From assembly GCA_030789695.1 (NCBI GenBank), contig JAULAV010002518.1, positions 1 to 64,000 on the forward strand: 64,000 bases of DNA. The letters are read 5' to 3'. The notes under the pieces were generated by a model that saw only the letters and a program-made list of their open reading frames with translations, had not been told where the DNA came from and did no database searches. Position numbers and translations under genes: made by a program. This document shows, piece by piece, positions 1-9,822 of this stretch (its first letter is position 1; every line of letters begins with the position of its first letter). This stretch comes from Scilla litardierei. Its lineage: Eukaryota > Streptophyta > Magnoliopsida > Asparagales > Asparagaceae.

Positions 1-595
1 AATGGAAAAGAACCGTCCCTGAAAATTTGGGATCAAAACGGCGAGTTTTGAAATTGGTCGACCAAAATTTAGAGAGAGAATTTTGACCGTTGGAAGACAG
101 TTCTAGAATCTACATGGTTATGAGAGTTTACATATGTAATCCCATAGTCAAATTCGAAGGTTTAAAATTGGTCGACCAAAATGGGGTTATTGGTTGCCAA
201 TTTTCAAAGTTGCCAATTTTTGAAATTGGGAAGTGTAGATCTCTGAGTAATGGAACCTAGATGACTAAGACATAGTATCACAAGGCTTTGTGACTCTAAT
301 AAAGTAAATTTGACATTGATTACATAAAGCCGTAGATAGGACTGCATCTGCAACTGAATCTGAGAAGCTTCTTTGCAGGGGATCCTTATCAAGTGATTAT
401 ATATCCAAGTCGTGGATTAGGTGTCTTTGTCTTTCCAGCTTCATGAATGATATATCTGATTGAGTATGCATGAAGATATCTGATTGTGTGGAACTCGGCA
501 TTGATTTGTATCTGCATACATAGAGTTAGTAGCACTGAATGTATTTGTCATATCAAAATCATATGGGAATAGAAATATGGAATTATGAAATTCCA
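1..595. other. Unclassified sequence with two copies of a 12-bp palindrome
   Basis: No coding frame looks real here. The perfect palindrome TTGGTCGACCAA occurs at 54-65 and again at 168-179, each flanked by A/T-rich arms, with further CCAATTTT/AAAATTGG pieces at about 196-230. The style resembles the palindrome arrays seen in U3 regions of LTRs elsewhere in this window, so the stretch may be part of another LTR, but no TG...CA ends, primer-binding site or TATA box confirm this. Confidence 0.3.
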
Positions 596-1065
596 ACAGT
601 AGCGTCGACCTCTACGAAACATCGGGCGAAGGAGAGACGCGATGCGTTAGCCGTGGCAGAGTCGGTGAAGAGGGGACGACCAATCGTGCTCGAAAGTTTA
701 TCGAGGATGGCGTTAGACCAAAACCGAAGGGGGAGCTGCGGAAACCTGACCCAGAGTGGCACCGACGAGAGTAGATCACGATCAAGGCTAATGTAAGGAG
801 CCCAACGCCTCAGGACCAGGAGGCAACCATCAAGCAACCAAGGCCCACCATGAAGGATGTCGGCACAGTCCGCATCGGAGCTAAATTGTAAGAAAAAGAA
901 GCCATTCTCCTTAGAGTGAAGATGGACCTCGGACGAAGTCTTCCAGGTCCTAGCCGTCCAAGACAAGAGGTGCCCATAGTATGGACGAGGACACACGAAG
1001 TACCCAACGAGGGTGTGCACCCATCTTCCCGAAGCAAGAGAAATGTCGTCCGGAAGGATGTTCAC
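583..1065 (-). pseudogene. LINE ORF1 fragment, DUF4283-type domain
   Basis: About 160 residues of open frame. The segments HTLVGYF, PRPYYGHL, ENGFFFLQF, GPWLLDG and WVRFPQLP are shared, position for position, with the ORF1 of the LINE at 30317-30720. These are typical of the DUF4283 domain of plant L1 ORF1 (RNA-binding gag-like) proteins. The CCHC zinc knuckle that should follow is absent because homology ends at about 596; the last few codons before the stop come from flanking DNA. The GC-rich upstream part (1066-1850) should be the ORF1 N-terminus but is split over several frames. Non-functional remnant. Confidence 0.7.
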
Positions 1066-1864
1066 AAAAATACCGTCCCCAACGACGGAGGGGGGAGAAG
1101 TCCAGGGAGAGATTAGTGGAACCCGGGGGCCGGGGGGGCGCAGATAGCGCTGAAGGAGGTAGAAAAAACATAGGAGGAGCGAGGGATGGCGGGAGACGAC
1201 GAGGGAGACATTTTGCCAAACACTTGGCGTGCACTAGATGTCGAAGGTGTGGGGCGAGCCACCAGGAGTGCCCTACCCTTGCTGGGCCGCGAAGGCAACG
1301 AAGGACGGCCAACACGGCCACGACCACTCCCATAACGGCCACTCCAACCATGTAAGTGGCCGCCGACCCTATCCACTAGCCCACCGTCATCAGAATGCGA
1401 GATGAACGGACCCAGGACAGAAGCTTGACGGCGACGATTAACTACGGGGATCCAAGGTTGATACATAACAGAGCTCTGAGGGGGGAAGACCTCACCGTCC
1501 GTCGGTGGAGACATGCCCATCTGCCAGGGGATCAGAACCCCATCGCCCGAAGGATCCACAGGCTGAGAAAGAGAGGTAAATCGGAAACACTGGAAAGGGG
1601 GGAAGCTCGGTACACGAAGGCGCCAAGGGGGGAAAGCATCAAGGGACCGTGCCGCTGCAGACCCAAGCGAAGGCCCGGGGAGCGCAGAAGCCGGAGGGGG
1701 GAGGGGGGTTTCAACGGCAGGGGGAAGGGTGTGGAGGGCAGGGGAGGGGTGGAGGGCATCGGGATGGACACCGGAGCAACGGCGGTGCCCCCGCCCTGCG
1801 GCGGCGCAGCGAATCGGGGAGGGGAACAGGACGCCAGCACAAAGCCCGAGGGAAGGGGGATGGG
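596..1864 (-). mobile_element. Plant L1 LINE, 5' fragment (5' UTR and ORF1 start)
   Basis: Read on the minus strand this starts next to a TA repeat at 1865 and runs through a GC-rich leader into an ORF1 whose protein matches that of the longer LINE at 29650-35650. Homology to that LINE stops abruptly near 596, inside the DUF4283 region, so the rest of ORF1 and all of ORF2 (endonuclease, reverse transcriptase) are missing. LINEs normally lose their 5' end, so loss of the 3' part points to a later deletion or an internal rearrangement rather than ordinary 5' truncation. No target-site duplication could be found. Confidence 0.7.
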
Positions 1865-1948
1865 ATATATATATATATATATATGACATTATCTATCTTT
1901 ACTCACCCCCTCCACACACACACATCATATATATGATATATATATTTC
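1865..1948. repeat. TA and CA microsatellites
   Basis: A pure TA run at 1865-1884 is followed by a short T/C stretch, a CA run near 1913-1923 and more TA. It abuts the 5' end of the minus-strand LINE fragment. TA runs flank several insertions in this window (29597, 44900, 45315, 42029). Confidence 0.85.
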
Positions 1949-2016
1949 TCACCTATAACCATATAGCATATCACCTATAATACTTTGTGTTTGGGTTTGC
2001 GTATATTTATCGATCA

Positions 2017-2050
2017 CTAGAAAGTACCCGTGCATATAAGGCACATGGAT
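2017..2050 (-). mobile_element. Possible Helitron 3' terminus
   Basis: On the minus strand the sequence ends ...GCACGGGTACTTTCTAGT: a GC-rich stem-loop (GTGC / GCAC arms at about 2027-2050 on the plus strand) followed about ten bases later by CTAG and a flanking T. This is the usual 3' signature of plant Helitrons. The element would extend to the right from 2017; its 5' TC end was not located, so its size is unknown. Confidence 0.45.
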
Positions 2051-2823
2051 CAAAGTCAAAACACACATTGATACATATCAAGATGGGCTACGCTTTAGGG
2101 ATAGGGTTATGGTTAGTGTTAAGGTTAGAATGAGTCGCGGAGTGGAGTTTCCCCTATCATTTATTAGCATTTAAATTAAGTAGACTAGAACACAACATTG
2201 AGGGAATTGCATTTAACTCTATTATGGTGATATAATGGAACAACAAAGCTTGCACTAAATGTGGGTATTTCTAAGTAGTTTACAAAATGGGCATGAGTCA
2301 ACTTGCATTTTACTGGATGCATTTGGAAGTTTGCATTTTATTGGTTTAATATTAATCTCAACTAAAAATTCCAACTTTCATGCTACTTAATGGTAAAAGT
2401 CCTACAACATTCTCAAACTAAAATTCATCTCACAAGTAGGGAGTCCTATCTCTTGGAAGTGGATGAAATCCTCCCCTCTTTCTCCTTCTGTAAACTTTAG
2501 GAATTTAGGGTTAGGGTTTCGTCTCATCATCCGATCGTTTTGAACCCTAGGGTTAGGGTTTGAGAGAGTGTGAGAGGAAGGGATGGAGGGAGGTATGGAG
2601 CAATGGAGGGAGTGAACTGGGCAGACTTCTGCCCAGAGCGCGTGCGCGACCTTCGCTTTCGGCCTGGTCACACGTGCACTCAATTGCACACTTGGTTTAT
2701 GGACAAACTCAAATTTTGAAGCGTTACTTATCAAACTTAAATTTTATAATTGTTTCTTTTTATCCTCGTTTATTATTTTATTTATTTTACCGTCTAACAT
2801 AATATTTTTTGGTAGGGCCAACA
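2051..2823. other. Non-coding sequence, nothing recognised
   Basis: No believable coding frame. It contains degenerate TTAGGG/TAGGGTT stretches at about 2097-2130 and 2505-2565, too short and irregular for a true interstitial telomere. It may be the body of the minus-strand Helitron whose 3' end is at 2017, or interior of the CACTA element ending at 3860. Confidence 0.4.
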
Positions 2824-3045
2824 TGACGATGGCGGGATTGGCAATGGAGGTCCTTTAGGACCTGAGGGTGGCGATGGCGATGGTGAGGGGAGAGGGATTG
2901 GGGGCGATGGTGGCGGTGGCGATGGATAGCGACGATGGCGGTGATGGCAGTATATAGCGGGCTTGGTGGCGATGGCGACGATGGAGGCGTTTGATGATGG
3001 CGATGGCGAGGCGATCGATAGTGATGATGCGTTCATGGGGATGCG
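2824..3045. repeat. Cryptic GATGGC/GGCGAT simple-sequence region
   Basis: About 220 bp built from imperfect GATGGC, GGCGATGGT and GGTGGC units. The units are scrambled, not cleanly tandem, which suggests old slippage. Open frames across it are low-complexity and not credible as proteins. Confidence 0.7.
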
Positions 3046-3295
3046 GCGATAGCATTGGCATTATAGGGTGTTAGGATTTTATTTTTTAATGTTGGCATAA
3101 ACATAATTTTAAACTGCGGTCGTTTGCTATGTACATATAATATATTTTATTTGATACATTGTTATCATTAAATGTTTGCATTTCCTTTTTAATATTTGTT
3201 TGCTTTATTTTGTTGTATATACAGGTACATATTTGTTTGTTATAAAATATTGTATATTATATAAAGAAAATACTGTAATTTTTTTAAAAAACAAT

Positions 3296-3860
3296 TTATA
3301 CTATCAGCCACGGACAAATCCTTGGCTGATAGCACGATATGGCCACGAAAAAGTCTGTGGCCATTAGGTATTGGCCACGGATTATGTGCACGAAATCGTC
3401 AATTTCGTGCACTAAATCCGTGGCCAATACCTAATGGCCACAGACATTTCTGTGGCTGATATGTATTTATGGCCACGAAAACATCCGTGGAAGATAGTTT
3501 TTCCCCATGGTTTGTGTGCACGGATTACATCAGCTTCGTGCCCATTATCCGTGGCCGATAAATATCGCCCACGAACCTTTTCATGGCCATAAATACATAT
3601 CAACCATGGATTTGTCCGTGCCTGATACCTTTATATTGTTTTTTATTCGGATTATCGACCACGGACATCCGTGGGCATTAACCCATGGCAGATTATCGGC
3701 CACAGAAATGTCCGTGGGCAAACGGGGTATTAGCGGCTACGATATTGGCAACGGATTTTCGACCGCGGAATTTTTTTTTCATGGCCTTAACATACCAGCC
3801 ATGAAAACCCGGCTTTCAGCCACAGATTTGTCCAGGCTGAAAGCCGATTATCTAGTAGTG
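3296..3860. mobile_element. CACTA transposon terminal region
   Basis: The end ...ATCTAGTAGTG at 3849-3860 is the inverted form of a CACTACTAGAT terminus, typical of CACTA (CMC) DNA transposons. Inside lie at least ten copies, in both orientations, of a subterminal motif built on GGCCACGGA...TCCGTGGC(C)(T)GATA, the arrangement known to bind the element's own TnpA-like protein. No transposase coding sequence is visible. The opposite CACTA end was not found; the element may be truncated, or may extend far to the left past the LINE and Helitron pieces. It lies in the gag start of copia C: the interrupted reading frame begins at 3861. Confidence 0.75.
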
Positions 3861-3954
3861 TCATTCGAATTTTCCAATTCATATAGTTTTCTCCGTCAAA
3901 CAAAGGTGGACGTTGACTGTTGAGTCCTTCAGAGTGGTGAGAAGTTGATGACAT
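3861..3954 (-). pseudogene. Copia C gag N-terminus, cut by a CACTA element
   Basis: Minus-strand ATG at 3954 opens 31 codons before the CACTA end. The protein contains RPPLFDGENYMNWKIRM, the characteristic start of Ty1/copia gag proteins (DUF4219-like). It lies ten bases inside the primer-binding site of copia C, as expected. The rest of gag and all of pol are not seen to the left. The same kind of gag start is found in copia D at 59314-59433. Confidence 0.8.
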
Positions 3955-3964
3955 CGCCTTTTAA

Positions 3965-3980
3965 CAAAGTTCTGATACCA
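3965..3980 (-). other. Primer-binding site of copia C
   Basis: On the minus strand TGGTATCAGAACTTTG, complementary to the 3' end of initiator tRNA-Met as in most plant copia elements. It is two bases inside the LTR end at 3983 and fixes that LTR as the 5' LTR of a minus-strand element. Confidence 0.85.
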
Positions 3981-3982
3981 CG

Positions 3983-4311
3983 TGTAGGATCCCTGTGGAT
4001 GGCAGACAATGCTAGAAGGGATAATGAATAGAGTTGTCACAAACAATAAACTTTTTCGTGAAAATGAAAAATCCTTCTACGAGTTGCCTAAGTCTCAAAT
4101 TGAGTTTCCTCGAATTTGAACTTAATCAACAAAATATTAAGCTTGAATATAAGATGCAGCGGAATAAAATTCAAACGATAAATAATAAATGTGAGGGAGA
4201 GATCACAACGCAAATACATAGAATTTTATCCTAGTTTGGCGCAACCTTGGCCTACATCCAGTCCCATACTCACTTCGGGATTTACTCCACTATATTACAA
4301 CATGCAATACA
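3983..4311 (-). repeat. Copia C 5' LTR, inner part (U5 end)
   Basis: On the plus strand it begins TGTAGGATCC next to the primer-binding site. It continues at 44702 after the insertion of copia A; the two pieces together make an LTR of about 2.1 kb that ends at 46501. The last five bases here, ATACA, are the target duplicated by copia A. Confidence 0.8.
4307..4311. other. Target-site duplication of copia A, left copy
   Basis: ATACA here and at 44697-44701 flank copia A exactly at its LTR ends. This shows that everything between them entered as one copia insertion plus later insertions inside it. Confidence 0.85.
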
Positions 4312-4734
4312 TATTGAGTATTGGACTTCTCCCTACTTGGTGTTAATGATGAGCAAACATAAATACTTGTGACATATCCTCTATTTGCAGTTAATCCATT
4401 GCCTAAGCATATTATGAAGATCAATTAGCAATGGATGTCACTCAAAGATCAATGAAAGAAAGAAAAAATGGATTGGATGATCAAAGATGGTGATTGAAGC
4501 TCCTAGAAGACTTCAAGCTCATAATTTGGATAGAAAAGAGAGTTCAACATAATGTAATCTTCTTTTTCTCTTCTAGTATGTAGCTTAGAAGAAGAACTAT
4601 GTTGGAGCACACACACATCTTCTTTATCGTCCTATGAAATCATTAGATCACTTTTCCTTAGACTCCAATTCATATTTCCCAAGGATGTGCATGTTGTGAT
4701 TTCAACAGGCGACTGTTGAACGATTTACAGTCAC
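4312..4734 (+). repeat. Copia A 5' LTR, left part
   Basis: Matches the first 430 bases of the intact 3' LTR at 42758. It stops at ...ACAGTCAC, where the Athila-type element inserted, and resumes at 17509. Contains the first palindrome copy CAGGCGACTG at 4706-4715. Confidence 0.9.
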
Positions 4735-4982
4735 TGACGTGCGTTTATATTTCATATATTTGCGCACATTTTCTTCCGTGTTTTTCCGTGTTTTTCCGCC
4801 GTCTTATATTCATTTTTTCATGTTTTCTTGTCTTCTTTCACTTTTCCGTGTTTTCCGTATTTTGCAGGAGTTTACTGGCATAGGGGACATAAAACGACGA
4901 TATCGCAAGTCCCCGGAGCAACGGGAGGAGTCACGCGTGATCCAGGGGGTCAAACGACGATGATATCATCTTTCAGCCCCTC

Positions 4983-5349
4983 ACCCGATCGGTTGGTCAT
5001 CTTCAACCGATCGGGTGATGCACGCGTGCACCACCCAGACGCAGCTTGGAGCTCACAAGAAGTCACCCGGTCGGTTCAGTGACCGGGCAAAAGCCCAAAC
5101 TCTCTGGAAATCGAAGCTGATTACCAACCGATCGGGTGACCTTCACCCGATCGGTTCACCTGTAGCTGAATCTCAAAGGCCAAGACACAGTCAGCTCAAC
5201 CGGCCTCCTCACCCGACGGCACCAAGATCCAACCGGTCACATTCATATGTCAAACGACCGGGTGAAGATGACCGGGTGAAGTCCCGCATTGCGCTGTGAA
5301 AGTTTGGAGCAGGTCACCCGATCGGTTGACTTGTCAACCGATCGGGTGA
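4983..5349 (+). promoter_or_regulatory. Palindrome array in Athila U3
   Basis: At least six sites with an exact CCGATCGG core, in the forms ACCCGATCGGTT and AACCGATCGGGTGA (for example 4983-4994, 5336-5349), plus further sites with one change such as ACCGGGTGA and ACCCGGTCGGTT. The last copy ends 11 bases before the TATA box. The same array recurs in LTR2, in LTR3 and, notably, inside the element at 9462-9802. Confidence 0.85.
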
Positions 5350-5359
5350 TATCTTTTCC

Positions 5360-5367
5360 TATATATA
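5360..5367 (+). promoter_or_regulatory. TATA box of the Athila LTR
   Basis: TATATATA in the context TTTTCCTATATATAGAACCC. It follows the palindrome array at once and precedes a long U5-like region, as expected of an LTR promoter. Confidence 0.75.
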
Positions 5368-6328
5368 GAACCCTAGGTTTTCCAGAAACGGGAGTTAGTT
5401 ATTTTTTGCTGTTTTCTTCATTTGTGACGGCTGTAATTTCCCAGTTTTTGTAAGTTTTCAGATCTTTGTCAAACTTTAGTATTATCTTAATTGCTTTACT
5501 ACCATTGCATTTCTATTGTCTGATCATGATTTTTACGGTCGATTTTTGTTTAGATCGTTTTTTACTAAATATGTGTGAGTAGTTCCCAAATCTGGGATTA
5601 TGGCGGAAACCCCTTCGTGGTCTCTTCCCGATGCGTCCATAGGGCTAGGAAATCGATAGGGATTAGGAATCTAACGGTTACGCGGGGTGTTTTATTTTCA
5701 TCGGCGGGAAAAAGACCACCTTTGACCGTTGGGCCAAGGGGGAATAAACTTGGCGGTTGACTCCCTAGCCATAGCTCACGCCCTTAGCGTAGACGCCGAA
5801 TCCTAGCGCGCGGGAGCGACAGGATGAGACGTTGGGAGTTATCGTTGCGAGCTTAGTGCTCTCAGATTCGATCAGTGTTAATGGACACGGGAGTGCCCAC
5901 TGATCGAACCCGGGAAGTCCGGTGTATCATCCTGGGCACCGACCGGAATATCGGGCCCATGGGACACCGGTACCACTTTCAGAGGCAACGTCTCACCATT
6001 AGACCCTAATTCCGATCACTATCCTACCCGTAGGCCACATCAGCGAGAATCGCACGATGGGGTGGAAACCAAAGTCCCGGGTTTTCCCTTTATATTGTCT
6101 ATACCTTGCATTCCATTTACCGTGACAACCCATCATTTGATCCGGGCTAGCTCGCCCATGGGGTGATTTTGATCCTCTTTGACACAAGCACATCCACGCC
6201 TCCCTGAGTTCGACCCCCAAGCCACACTACAACACCATGCGCTTGCGGTTACAAATATTTAAATCTCACGCCCACAATCGTATTATTGCACACATCTAGC
6301 ACGCATTGGCGGGGGGTGTCAAGCTTTA

Positions 6329-6346
6329 TGGCGCCGTTGCTGGGGA
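6329..6346 (+). other. Primer-binding site, Athila type
   Basis: TGGCGCCGTTGCTGGGGA, one base different from the TGGCGCCGTTGCCGGGGA sequence I know from Athila-lineage elements. It is separated from the LTR end by AGCTTTA, part of which (GCTTTAT) is the microhomology used in the LTR2-LTR3 rearrangement. Confidence 0.9.
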
Positions 6347-6527
6347 GGCAACGTGCTTGTTATTTTTGGATTTCATGAACCCTTGTGTCTAGCTCTCATC
6401 CCTACCTCGCGATAATTTTCGCATTCTTCTTTTTCCCTTTTTATTTTCTTATTTTTATTTTTATTTTTATTTCTTATCTTATCTGTTTCTTTCCCACTTT
6501 TCTCTTCACGGGTGTTTGTTGTTTTTC

Positions 6528-8087
6528 ATGCGCAGGAGTTCAAGATGTCTCGACGACTTGATCCCCGTTGATCCAGAGATAAATGCCACCCTAAGGCATT
6601 TGGCCACTGAGAAACGAAGAAGAGAGGATCCTGAAGCCATGGGGAAGAACACCCCGCCTCACAAGTCCCTGCTAGAGTACTCGATGCCTTCCATCGATTC
6701 CACCTCCGACATCCGTCCTCCAGCTATTACGGCCCAAAGCTTCGAGCTTAAGCCATCTTTGGTGACGTGGATCCAGCAGGATCAATTTTTGGGTGCACCC
6801 ATGGAGAGCCCGATTGAGCATTTAGACTCCTTCTTGGAGAAATGTGACACCTTCCAGATAAACAGTGTCACAACTGAGGCGATCCGACTGAAGCTGTTCT
6901 CCTTCTCCTTGCAAGATAAGGCCAAGCTATGGCTTAGGGGGAAGGACCCGAATACATTCAACACCTGGGAGAAGCTCTCAAATGCTTTTCTGACGAAGTT
7001 CTTTCCTTCGGGGAAGACCATGAAGCTGAGGAGTGAGATCTCCTCCTTCTCCCAGGCCAGCCACGAGTCATTGCATGTGGCTTGGACGAGATACAAGGAG
7101 ATGCAGAGAAGATGTCCCCACCATGAGCTCCCCAAGTGGCAGATCATAAATCTGTTTTATAATGGGTTGAGGGACGATTTAAAATCTTCTATGGATGCCG
7201 CGGCTGGAGGGTCCTTTATGTCGAGAAGCGAGGAATATGTCGGACAGATTCTGGAAAATATGGCATCCAACAATGAACGGTGGTGTGACGAGAGAGCCAC
7301 ACCTAGATCCGGGGGCATTCATAGGGTCGAGGATGTCGACAAATTGTCAAGCAAGTTTGACTTGCTGTCGACCCAGATCTCCGCATTGATGGCAGGCGCC
7401 AGTGGCACCGGTTCACAACAGATTGCTGCGGTGGAGTCCGAAGTTTTTGGAGAGTTCGACGGTGGTGACATCTCACCACCGTTGGATCAGGCGAGCGCAT
7501 TATTTTACAATCCTACAGGGAATGCGCCTTTTCCACCACGAACCAACTCCAACCCGGCCTACTCTCCCAACAACCGGAATCATCCCAACCTTAGCTACCG
7601 AGCGCCTTATCAACAGCCAGCTCAGCAACAACAGCAGATATATCAGCCGGGTAGGCCCCAGCAGCAGTTTCAGCAGCAGCAATTTCAGCAGCAACAACCT
7701 CCACAACAGTATCAACAGTATGCTCCTAGGAATCAGCAGCCCACCCAGCAGCAATACGGCCAGCAGAGGGCCATTTCTCCGGTTGAGTCCCTCTTGACTC
7801 AATACATCGCCAACCAGGAGAAGATAAATCTGAAGCTGGAGATGGGACAAAGAGTCCTCACTGATCAGGTGACCCAGCTGGGGTTGCAAGTGGTGAACGT
7901 TCAGAGACCACATAATTTATTACCGCCACAGCCTGAGGTGAACCAGAGGGGGGTAAATCGGACCCTGGCGCTTACGCATGAGCATGAGAACGTGTCTGCC
8001 ATCGTCTTGAGGAGCGGAACGCAAATACCCACGAGAATGCCCCCCCAAAGGACCGGAAGCACCGTTGGTCGCGGAACGACCAATTGA
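6528..8087 (+). CDS. gag: Athila-type gag polyprotein
   Basis: Open from ATG at 6528 for 519 codons. The central part (about residues 90-230), with WLRG, NTWEKLSNAFLTKFFP, SLHVAWTRYKEMQRRCPHH and INLFYNGL, is the plant retrotransposon gag (capsid) domain. The C-terminal third is rich in Gln and Pro (poly-Gln tracts near 7620-7760), then a short helical stretch. No CCHC zinc knuckle is seen, which is common in Athila gag. It overlaps the protease frame by about 20 bases, so protease is either a frameshift product or separated by a small indel. The protein would assemble particles around the element RNA. Confidence 0.85.
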   Translation: MRRSSRCLDDLIPVDPEINATLRHLATEKRRREDPEAMGKNTPPHKSLLEYSMPSIDSTSDIRPPAITAQSFELKPSLVTWIQQDQFLGAPMESPIEHLDSFLEKCDTFQINSVTTEAIRLKLFSFSLQDKAKLWLRGKDPNTFNTWEKLSNAFLTKFFPSGKTMKLRSEISSFSQASHESLHVAWTRYKEMQRRCPHHELPKWQIINLFYNGLRDDLKSSMDAAAGGSFMSRSEEYVGQILENMASNNERWCDERATPRSGGIHRVEDVDKLSSKFDLLSTQISALMAGASGTGSQQIAAVESEVFGEFDGGDISPPLDQASALFYNPTGNAPFPPRTNSNPAYSPNNRNHPNLSYRAPYQQPAQQQQQIYQPGRPQQQFQQQQFQQQQPPQQYQQYAPRNQQPTQQQYGQQRAISPVESLLTQYIANQEKINLKLEMGQRVLTDQVTQLGLQVVNVQRPHNLLPPQPEVNQRGVNRTLALTHEHENVSAIVLRSGTQIPTRMPPQRTGSTVGRGTTN

Positions 8088-8814
8088 GAAATTAAATGAC
8101 GACGGTGCTTTGTCGCCCAAGCCAACTACTCCGGAGGGAGTTCATAGAGAGGAGAAGAAAAAGGATGAGGAAGGAAACCTAATAGTATTCAAGCCCGTTG
8201 TGCCTTTCCCACAACGGCTTGCCCAAGCCAAAATTGATGAGAAGTATGGCAAATTTTTTGCCATGGTGAAAGATCTGAGCTTACAAATCCCCTTCCTCGA
8301 GGCCATCGAGACAATTCCCTCATATGCCAAATTTCTGAAAGACTTGGTGACACGGGGATCTAGAAAAGAGAAAGTCGTGTTAACGGCGGAGTGCAGCGCC
8401 CTCATTCAGTGCGCAAATCCGCCCAAGCTCAAGGACCCGGGAAGTTTCTCCATCCCTTGCTCTATTGGGGAAGTGCAAATCCAGAGGGCGCTCATCGATC
8501 TAGGAGCGAGCGTCAGCTTAATGCCCCTATTGCTGTACAAGAGAATAAGGATGGGAGACTTAGAGCCCACCGGCATGACATTACAACTTGCTGACCGTTC
8601 GGTCAAGTACCCGGTGGGAGTAGTGGACGACCTCCCCGTCGATGTGAGAGGAGTACAAGTACCGGTTGATTTTGTGGTGATGGAAATGCCGGAAGACAAG
8701 CACACTCCTATTATCCTGGGACGGCCCTTTATGGCAACCGCCGGAGTTTTGATAGACGTGAAGAATGTGAAGCTTTCCCTCAATGTCGCCAAGAAAGAGT
8801 CGAATTTGACTTAG
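8065..8814 (+). CDS. pro: Athila-type aspartic protease segment
   Basis: A frame of about 249 codons in a different frame from gag. SIPCSIGEVQIQRALIDLGASVSL contains the protease active-site region, written DLGAS instead of the standard DTGAS; DLGAS is usual in Athila-lineage proteases as I know them. It is followed by the flap-side segment and IILGRPFMATAGVLIDV, the second conserved protease motif (ILGRPFL). It ends with TAG at 8812-8814, after which normal elements would run on into reverse transcriptase. Confidence 0.8.
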   Translation: MVAERPIEKLNDDGALSPKPTTPEGVHREEKKKDEEGNLIVFKPVVPFPQRLAQAKIDEKYGKFFAMVKDLSLQIPFLEAIETIPSYAKFLKDLVTRGSRKEKVVLTAECSALIQCANPPKLKDPGSFSIPCSIGEVQIQRALIDLGASVSLMPLLLYKRIRMGDLEPTGMTLQLADRSVKYPVGVVDDLPVDVRGVQVPVDFVVMEMPEDKHTPIILGRPFMATAGVLIDVKNVKLSLNVAKKESNLT

Positions 8815-8816
8815 GC

Positions 8817-9460
8817 ATGTCGATGAAGCACCCAAACCCCCCAGACGATCCTAGTATCAGTGTGCTGGAGAACGAAGAAGATAGAGCTATTGAAACAAGT
8901 GCCTGGGAAGTACTCTCGAGGAATCCCTCCGATAGCTTGGGGGACCTTGGAGAGCAAGTTGGCTCCCCAAAGAATGAAGTTGCTAATGAGGCGGTCGTGC
9001 GACGTGTGACCCCTCCCGGGTTCCCTAAGGCTCCTCATACGAGGAGAAAAGGGAAAGAACCCATGGACCTCACCGGTGATAAGGTCCGGATCCTGAAAAA
9101 GATGGCGGTAGGCGCCAATTTGAGGGAGAAGCCCCCGGATCCTTTCGACAAAGGGAGGGTAGTTGAACAAATCTTCTTACAGCTGCCGACTACACTAATA
9201 GCCACAAGCTCTGGAGTTGAAGAGATGCCGAATTTTGGGCATCACCCATACCGCCCACCGTGAACATCATCAACGGGCGTCGAGCTAAACGACGTTAAAC
9301 AAAAGCACTTCATGGGAGACAACGCATGCTCTAAACTTTTATTTCAATTTTTAGGATTATTTTTAACTTTATTTTATCTATTTTTATAAATAAATCCAGC
9401 CGCAAGAACTTCCGTTGTGGAACTTAGGCGATTTGTGGGTTTTTGCAGAAAACAAGGCCC
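8817..9460 (+). pseudogene. Pol remnant: linker after protease and the very end of pol
   Basis: ATG at 8817 opens 148 codons of charged sequence without recognisable catalytic motifs; it looks like the linker that precedes reverse transcriptase. At 9264-9330 the sequence changes to ACATCATCAACGGGCGTCGAGC..., which resembles the C-terminus of Athila pol and the short region after it. So about 3 kb coding for reverse transcriptase, RNase H and integrase has been removed cleanly between these points. 9331-9460 is AT-rich and non-coding. Confidence 0.6.
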
Positions 9461-9461
9461 C

Positions 9462-9822
9462 ACCCGATCGGTTGATAACTCAACCGATCGGTTGGGATGT
9501 ATCAGCTAACGACCGTGTCTGCCACTGAATGAACCGACCGGGTGAGAAAAGAAGAGACCGGTTGGCAGACCGGGTGACCTGGGGAAACTCTCTGGAAAAT
9601 TTCAGGGATTTGTCAACCGATCGGGTGACAAGAATCAAGACCGGTTGAGGGACCGGGTGAGAAACCCTAAACTTTTGGGAAAATCTGTGGAGCGACCAAC
9701 CGATCGGATGAGTTATCACCCGACAGGTTCGCCTGTAGCGTTTTTCAGCTTAAAACTTCGACCTAAAGTCAACCGACCGGGTGACTTATCACCCGATCGG
9801 TTTGACTTAAAGCCTATAAATA
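9462..9822 (+). promoter_or_regulatory. Internal promoter-like region of the Athila element
   Basis: At least five exact CCGATCGG palindromes (first ACCCGATCGGTT at 9462-9473, last at 9791-9802) and several one-change copies, the same motif as in the LTR U3. The last copy is followed 13 bases later by TATAAATA at 9815-9822 (context GCCTATAAATATCCCCC), against 11 bases in the LTR. A pyrimidine-rich leader of about 430 bases leads to the ATG of the 3' ORF at 10256. The layout copies the LTR promoter but the sequence between motifs differs, so it is not simply a misplaced LTR. Confidence 0.65.

Larger units (their letters stand above)
4735..6321 (+). repeat. Athila element LTR1 (5' LTR), 1587 bp
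   Basis: TGACGTGCG...GGTGTCA. Closely similar copies lie at 13976-15571 and 15915-17503. U3 carries the CCGATCGG palindrome array followed by the TATA box at 5360. The primer-binding site starts eight bases beyond the end. Confidence 0.92.

Noticed and set aside
2097..2565. TTAGGG/TAGGGTT-like stretches resembling telomere repeats
   Set aside because: Only two short irregular groups; AAACCCTA-type words are frequent in plant leaders and LTRs. Not enough for an interstitial telomere.
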